From: Paracoccus sp. S-4012
Lineage (GTDB): Bacteria; Pseudomonadota; Alphaproteobacteria; Rhodobacterales; Rhodobacteraceae
DNA: 64,000 nucleotides
Reading direction: 5' to 3'
Assembly (NCBI RefSeq): GCF_009674885.1
Contig: NZ_WKKA01000011.1
Location: 29,024-93,023 of the forward strand
Position 1 is the stretch's first letter. The number at the start of each line of letters is the position of its first letter. Below, piece after piece: positions 61,154-64,000 of the stretch. The translations under genes and the position numbers were made by a program. Below the pieces are notes generated by a model. That model had not been told where the DNA came from. It saw nothing but the letters and a program-made list of their open reading frames with translations, and made no database searches.

Positions 61154-62070
61154 CCCCTCCGGCGCCCGAGGCTCCGGCCATTGCCGTCGAGGGGCTGACC
61201 AAATCCTTCGGCGGCCGCCGGGTCGTTGACCGCGTCGGCATGACCGTGGCTGCAGGCGAGATCGCGGGGTTCCTCGGTCCGAACGGATCGGGCAAGACCA
61301 CCTGCATCCGCATGATGTGCGGGCTGCTGACGCCTGATGCGGGGCGCGGTACGGTGCTGGGGCTCGACCTCATGCGCGAGCAGCGCGCGATCCGGCTGCA
61401 GGTCGGCTACATGACGCAGCGCTTCTCGCTCTACGAGGACCTGTCAATCAGCCAGAACCTCGCCTTCGTCGCCGGCCTCTACGGCCTGCCGCGGCAGGCC
61501 GTCTCCGACACGCTGGCGGACCTGGGCATGACCTCGCGCCGCGACCAGCTGGCCGGGTCGCTGTCGGGCGGATGGAAGCAGCGGCTGGCGCTCGCGGCCT
61601 GCATCATGCACCGCCCGCGCCTCCTGCTGCTGGACGAGCCGACCGCCGGCGTCGATCCCAAGGCCCGGCGGGCCTTCTGGGACGAGATCCACGCCCGCGC
61701 GGCGCAGGGCATGACGGTGCTGGTCTCGACCCACTACATGGACGAGGCGGAACGCTGCCATCGCATCCACTACATCGCTTATGGCCGCCTCATCACCAGC
61801 GGCACGGTCGAGGAGGTGATCGCCGAGGCCGGCCTCGTCACCCGGACCGTCCAGACCGGCCGGCCCGCGGCGCTTGCCGAGGCGCTGCGCCGGTCGCCGG
61901 GGGTGGCGCAGGTCGAACCCTTCGGCGCCTCGCTGCACGTCACCGGCACCGATCCGGCGGCGCTCGACGCGGCGATCCTCGGCGCCGGGGCCACGCCGCT
62001 GCCGGCCGACACCAGCCTGGAGGACGTCTTCATCCGCCTGATGGAGCAGTCCGAGGACAATATCCGATGA
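61150..62070 (+). CDS. ABC transporter ATP-binding protein (YbhF/CcmA-like)
   Basis: A 306-residue ATPase: Walker A GPNGSGKTT, signature LSGGWKQRL, Walker B LLLLDEPTAGVDPKARR and switch STHYMDEAERC, all typical of drug/antibiotic ABC-2 exporters. Single nucleotide-binding domain, unlike the two-domain YbhF. Start and stop overlap neighbours (ATGA on both sides). Confidence 0.93.
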   Translation: MTPPAPEAPAIAVEGLTKSFGGRRVVDRVGMTVAAGEIAGFLGPNGSGKTTCIRMMCGLLTPDAGRGTVLGLDLMREQRAIRLQVGYMTQRFSLYEDLSISQNLAFVAGLYGLPRQAVSDTLADLGMTSRRDQLAGSLSGGWKQRLALAACIMHRPRLLLLDEPTAGVDPKARRAFWDEIHARAAQGMTVLVSTHYMDEAERCHRIHYIAYGRLITSGTVEEVIAEAGLVTRTVQTGRPAALAEALRRSPGVAQVEPFGASLHVTGTDPAALDAAILGAGATPLPADTSLEDVFIRLMEQSEDNIR

Positions 62071-63182
62071 TCCTCTCGCCCGCCCGCATCCTCGCGCTGC
62101 TGCGCAAGGAGTTCATCCAGATGCGCCGCGACCGGATCACCTTCGCGATGATGCTGGTAGTACCGGTGATGCAGCTCATGCTGTTCGGCTTCGCGATCAA
62201 CAACGACCCCAAGCTGATGCCCGCAGCGCTCGTCGCGCCGCCGGGCGACCCGTTCGCCCGCGCCATGGTCACGGCGCTCGAGAACACAGGCTACTATCGC
62301 TTCGTCGAGGCGGATGTGTCCGCGGCGCAGGCCGAGCGGATGCTGACCGACGGCCGCGTGTCCTTCGTCGTCACCATGGCGCCGGGCTTCGGCGCCGACC
62401 TGCTGGCCGGCGAGCGGGCGCAGGTGCTGATCGAGGCCGACGCGACCGATCCCGCCGCCGCCTCCGGCGCGATCTCGACACTCGAGACCGTGGCCGCGCA
62501 GGCGCTCACCCGCGAGCTGGGGCCGGGTCCGCCCGTCCGCGGCCCCGAGATCGTCGTCCACCGCCGCTTCAACCCCGAGGGCTCGAGCCAGCTCAACATC
62601 GTCCCCGCCCTCCTCGGGATCATCCTGCAGATGACCATGGTGATGATGACCGCCATGGCGCTGACCCGCGAGATCGAGCGCGGGACGATGGAGAACCTGC
62701 TGGCGATGCCCGCCACCCCGGCCGAGATCATGGTCGGCAAGATCACGCCCTTCCTCGCCGTCGGCGCGGTGCAGGTCGCCGTGGTCCTGATCGCCGCGCG
62801 GGCGATCTTCGGCGTTCCGTTCGAGGGCTCGTCCGGCCTGCTGCTGGCCGGGGTGTTCCTTTTCGTGCTGGTGCTGGTGCTGCTGGGCTACCTGATCTCG
62901 ACTGTCTCGCGCACGCAGATGCAGGCAATGCAGCTGTCGATCTTCGTCTTCCTGCCCTCGATTTTGCTGTCAGGGTTCATGTTTCCCTTCCGCGGAATGC
63001 CGGGCTGGGCGCGGGTGATCGGCGAGGTGCTGCCCGTCACGCATTTCCTTCGGCTGGTCCGGGCGGTGATGCTGAAGGGCGCCGGCCTCGGCGAGGTACG
63101 GGCGCAGTTCATGGCGCTGGCGGCAATGGTGGTGGTGCTTGCACTACTGGCATTGACCCGGTTCAAGCGCACGCTCGACTGA
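62067..63182 (+). CDS. ABC-2 exporter permease (YbhS/YbhR-like)
   Basis: A 371-residue permease. ILALLRKEFIQMRRDRITFA and a first membrane helix are followed by a large periplasmic domain (about residues 45-170) and five C-terminal helices with REIERGTMENLLAMPATPAE and LPSILLSGFMFPFRGMPGWA. It exports drugs or lipids with the upstream HlyD and ATPase. Only one permease is present, where E. coli ybhGFSR has two, so a homodimer is implied. Confidence 0.9.
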   Translation: MILSPARILALLRKEFIQMRRDRITFAMMLVVPVMQLMLFGFAINNDPKLMPAALVAPPGDPFARAMVTALENTGYYRFVEADVSAAQAERMLTDGRVSFVVTMAPGFGADLLAGERAQVLIEADATDPAAASGAISTLETVAAQALTRELGPGPPVRGPEIVVHRRFNPEGSSQLNIVPALLGIILQMTMVMMTAMALTREIERGTMENLLAMPATPAEIMVGKITPFLAVGAVQVAVVLIAARAIFGVPFEGSSGLLLAGVFLFVLVLVLLGYLISTVSRTQMQAMQLSIFVFLPSILLSGFMFPFRGMPGWARVIGEVLPVTHFLRLVRAVMLKGAGLGEVRAQFMALAAMVVVLALLALTRFKRTLD

Positions 63183-63718
63183 GCAGCGGGGCGGATAGGT
63201 CCTTGCGACGGGTCCAGGCGGCCGCTGGCCCCGTCATGGCCGCCATTGCGCACCTGCGCAGCTCTGCCCTCCGCGTCGTCGGGGCGGACGCGATCATAGG
63301 TGAGCCGCGCCTGAGTGCGAACCCGCATCCATCCATCTTGGCGCACCAGCCCTGGCGAGGGCGGCGGCAGAGATCCTCCGGTGACGCCATTTCCGTCGTT
63401 AGGTGAGTTCTCTCCTGTTTCATTCTCGCCAACTTCTTCGGCGGCCTCTTCGTCTGCCTCTTCGCCCGCGCGAGCGCCTGCAAGGCAATCTCCCGCCACG
63501 CTTCGCCCCATGGCTGAACGGATGTTGTCGGCCGCGATGCAGAAACTTGTAGCAACCTGACCGCCGCTCGCCGGAACCGCGGCGATCGGGACCACCGCGA
63601 CGAGCGCGGCGAGCATCCCGTATTCGGCGAGCGAGGCGCCGAGAGCTTGCCGAAGCAGTCTGCGCCATCCCGAGGTGCCGCGGGAGTCGCCGTCATTGTC
63701 CTTGCTTACTCCGAGCAT
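62888..63718 (-). CDS. Flp-pilin-like protein with acidic extension, C-terminus uncertain
   Basis: From ATG 63718 (AAGGGA eight bases ahead) the frame gives SLAEYGMLAALVAVVPIAAV, a Flp/Fap-type pilin hydrophobic core with the +5-like glutamate and tyrosine, then AGARAGEEADEEAAEEVGE and a Pro/Gly segment. The frame then stays open antisense to the permease to 62888 and loses coding character, so the true end is probably lost by mutation near 63180-63300. Decayed or atypical pilin. Confidence 0.45.
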   Translation of the reverse strand: MLGVSKDNDGDSRGTSGWRRLLRQALGASLAEYGMLAALVAVVPIAAVPASGGQVATSFCIAADNIRSAMGRSVAGDCLAGARAGEEADEEAAEEVGENETGENSPNDGNGVTGGSLPPPSPGLVRQDGWMRVRTQARLTYDRVRPDDAEGRAAQVRNGGHDGASGRLDPSQGPIRPAAQSSVRLNRVNASSASTTTIAASAMNCARTSPRPAPFSITARTSRRKCVTGSTSPITRAQPGIPRKGNMNPDSKIEGRKTKIDSCIACICVRETVEIR

Positions 63719-63923
63719 TTTAGAAGTCCCTTGCCGCGGAAAGACCGATTGACCAATCGATCGCCTCACGTACCTCTCTCGTCGAAGAGATAGGTTCTGG
63801 ATTCCAAAGCCGCTCAGACGCGGCACTTGTTCTGACCGAAGGCCAGTGAGCGATCGCCCTGCCCTACATGGCTGGTCACGTCCGTCAACGTGGTGTAAAT
63901 CGTGAGATGGCCTGAGATCATGA
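63719..63923. other. Intergenic edge with small palindrome
   Basis: Between the pilin-like start and the last partial ORF. CGATTG and CAATCG form a palindrome with a two-base gap at 63746-63759, directly upstream of the pilin-like ORF. TTTACACCACGTTGACGG (minus sense, about 63873-63897) looks like the end of a transposable element. Confidence 0.35.
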
Positions 63924-64000
63924 TCAGGCGGCCTTGGCCGTGATGCTGAGGATGGGGTCGATCTCCTCCTTGTCGATCTGGGCGAAGGCCTCGACCATCA
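63924..64000 (-). CDS. C-terminal fragment of an unrecognised ORF, runs off the window
   Basis: The last 24 codons read MVEAFAQIDKEEIDPILSIT then AKAA and stop at 63924-63926. No start is visible since the gene begins beyond 64000. Too short to assign; its position next to an element-like end makes a mobile-element gene possible. Confidence 0.35.
   Translation of the reverse strand, partial: MVEAFAQIDKEEIDPILSITAKAA

Noticed and set aside
1..64000. CRISPR array or tandem spacer repeats
   Set aside because: No direct repeats with regular unique spacers were seen; repeated hairpins are dispersed tens of kilobases apart.
1..64000. Prophage or conjugative element genes
   Set aside because: No integrase, capsid, terminase, relaxase or type IV secretion gene was recognised; only IS remnants at 57.8-59.5 kb.

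Overview
The window is GC-rich chromosomal DNA from an alphaproteobacterium, most likely family Rhodobacteraceae/Paracoccaceae. Evidence: a GcrA cell-cycle regulator and a MipZ division-site ATPase, the order ffh-aroQ-rpsP-rimM-trmD-rplS-rpmE, the block kdsD-lptC-lptA-lptB-hpf-ptsN, a YhhQ-type queuosine-precursor transporter and very tight head-to-tail overlaps (ATGA/TGATG). Most of it is vertically inherited housekeeping sequence; the accessory part is 57.7-64 kb.

Layout. 0-7 kb: end of an alpha/beta hydrolase, a complete branched-chain/polar amino-acid ABC importer (SBP, LivM, LivH, LivF, LivG) on the minus strand, divergent from a RidA imine deaminase and a DadA-like FAD amino-acid oxidase. 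A perfect 14-bp palindrome sits between the two divergent units. The oxidase would make imines and RidA would hydrolyse them, so the locus reads as an import-and-deaminate module. A tRNA 3'-half relic lies at 6.97-7.02 kb. 7-13 kb: class-V aminotransferase, class-I glutamine amidotransferase, PaiB-like protein, PuuA-like glutamine synthetase and PuuB-like oxidase, together resembling gamma-glutamylated amine/polyamine breakdown. 13-18.3 kb: CoA-binding protein, YHS protein, RlmB-type rRNA methylase, a class-II tRNA (GUA, Tyr) with odd core bases, and ileS. 18.5-25 kb: truncated hemoglobin, MipZ, Ku and LigD (non-homologous end joining), GcrA, a lone ABC-2 permease, a GNAT enzyme. 25.5-30.7 kb: argD-methyltransferase-argF, then trpS, ptsN and hpf. 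30.9-35.4 kb: lptB, lptA, lptC, kdsD, rnd, dapB, with a strongly structured hairpin array between dapB and rnd. 35.5-42.5 kb: rbfA, a phosphodiester-glycosidase-like protein, a carboxymuconolactone-decarboxylase-like protein, a small leader-like transcription unit, a YhhQ transporter, a phytase-like esterase, MepA, an MFS protein, a thioesterase and YggT. 42.5-49.8 kb: recQ, amidase, ruvC-ruvA-htpX-ruvB, a PaaI-like thioesterase and a 51-residue membrane protein. 49.8-57.7 kb: fmt, def, a MalY/PatB C-S lyase, then the L31/L19/TrmD/RimM/S16/chorismate mutase/Ffh block and an AhpD-like protein.

57.7-64 kb is accessory: a decayed IS5-type transposase with frameshifts and an internal deletion, a second solo end of the same IS in inverted orientation, a broken HNH nuclease between them, a frameshifted CecR-like TetR regulator followed by an HlyD-ATPase-permease (YbhGFSR-like) exporter, a Flp-pilin-like ORF, and the edge of another element.

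The most notable non-gene signal is a dispersed intergenic element present in seven copies: a G/C-run hairpin, then a GGATATTT box, then GACAGAAGAA. It follows stop codons and repeatedly places its purine-rich tail where the next gene's ribosome-binding site should be. No CRISPR array, prophage or rRNA operon was seen.
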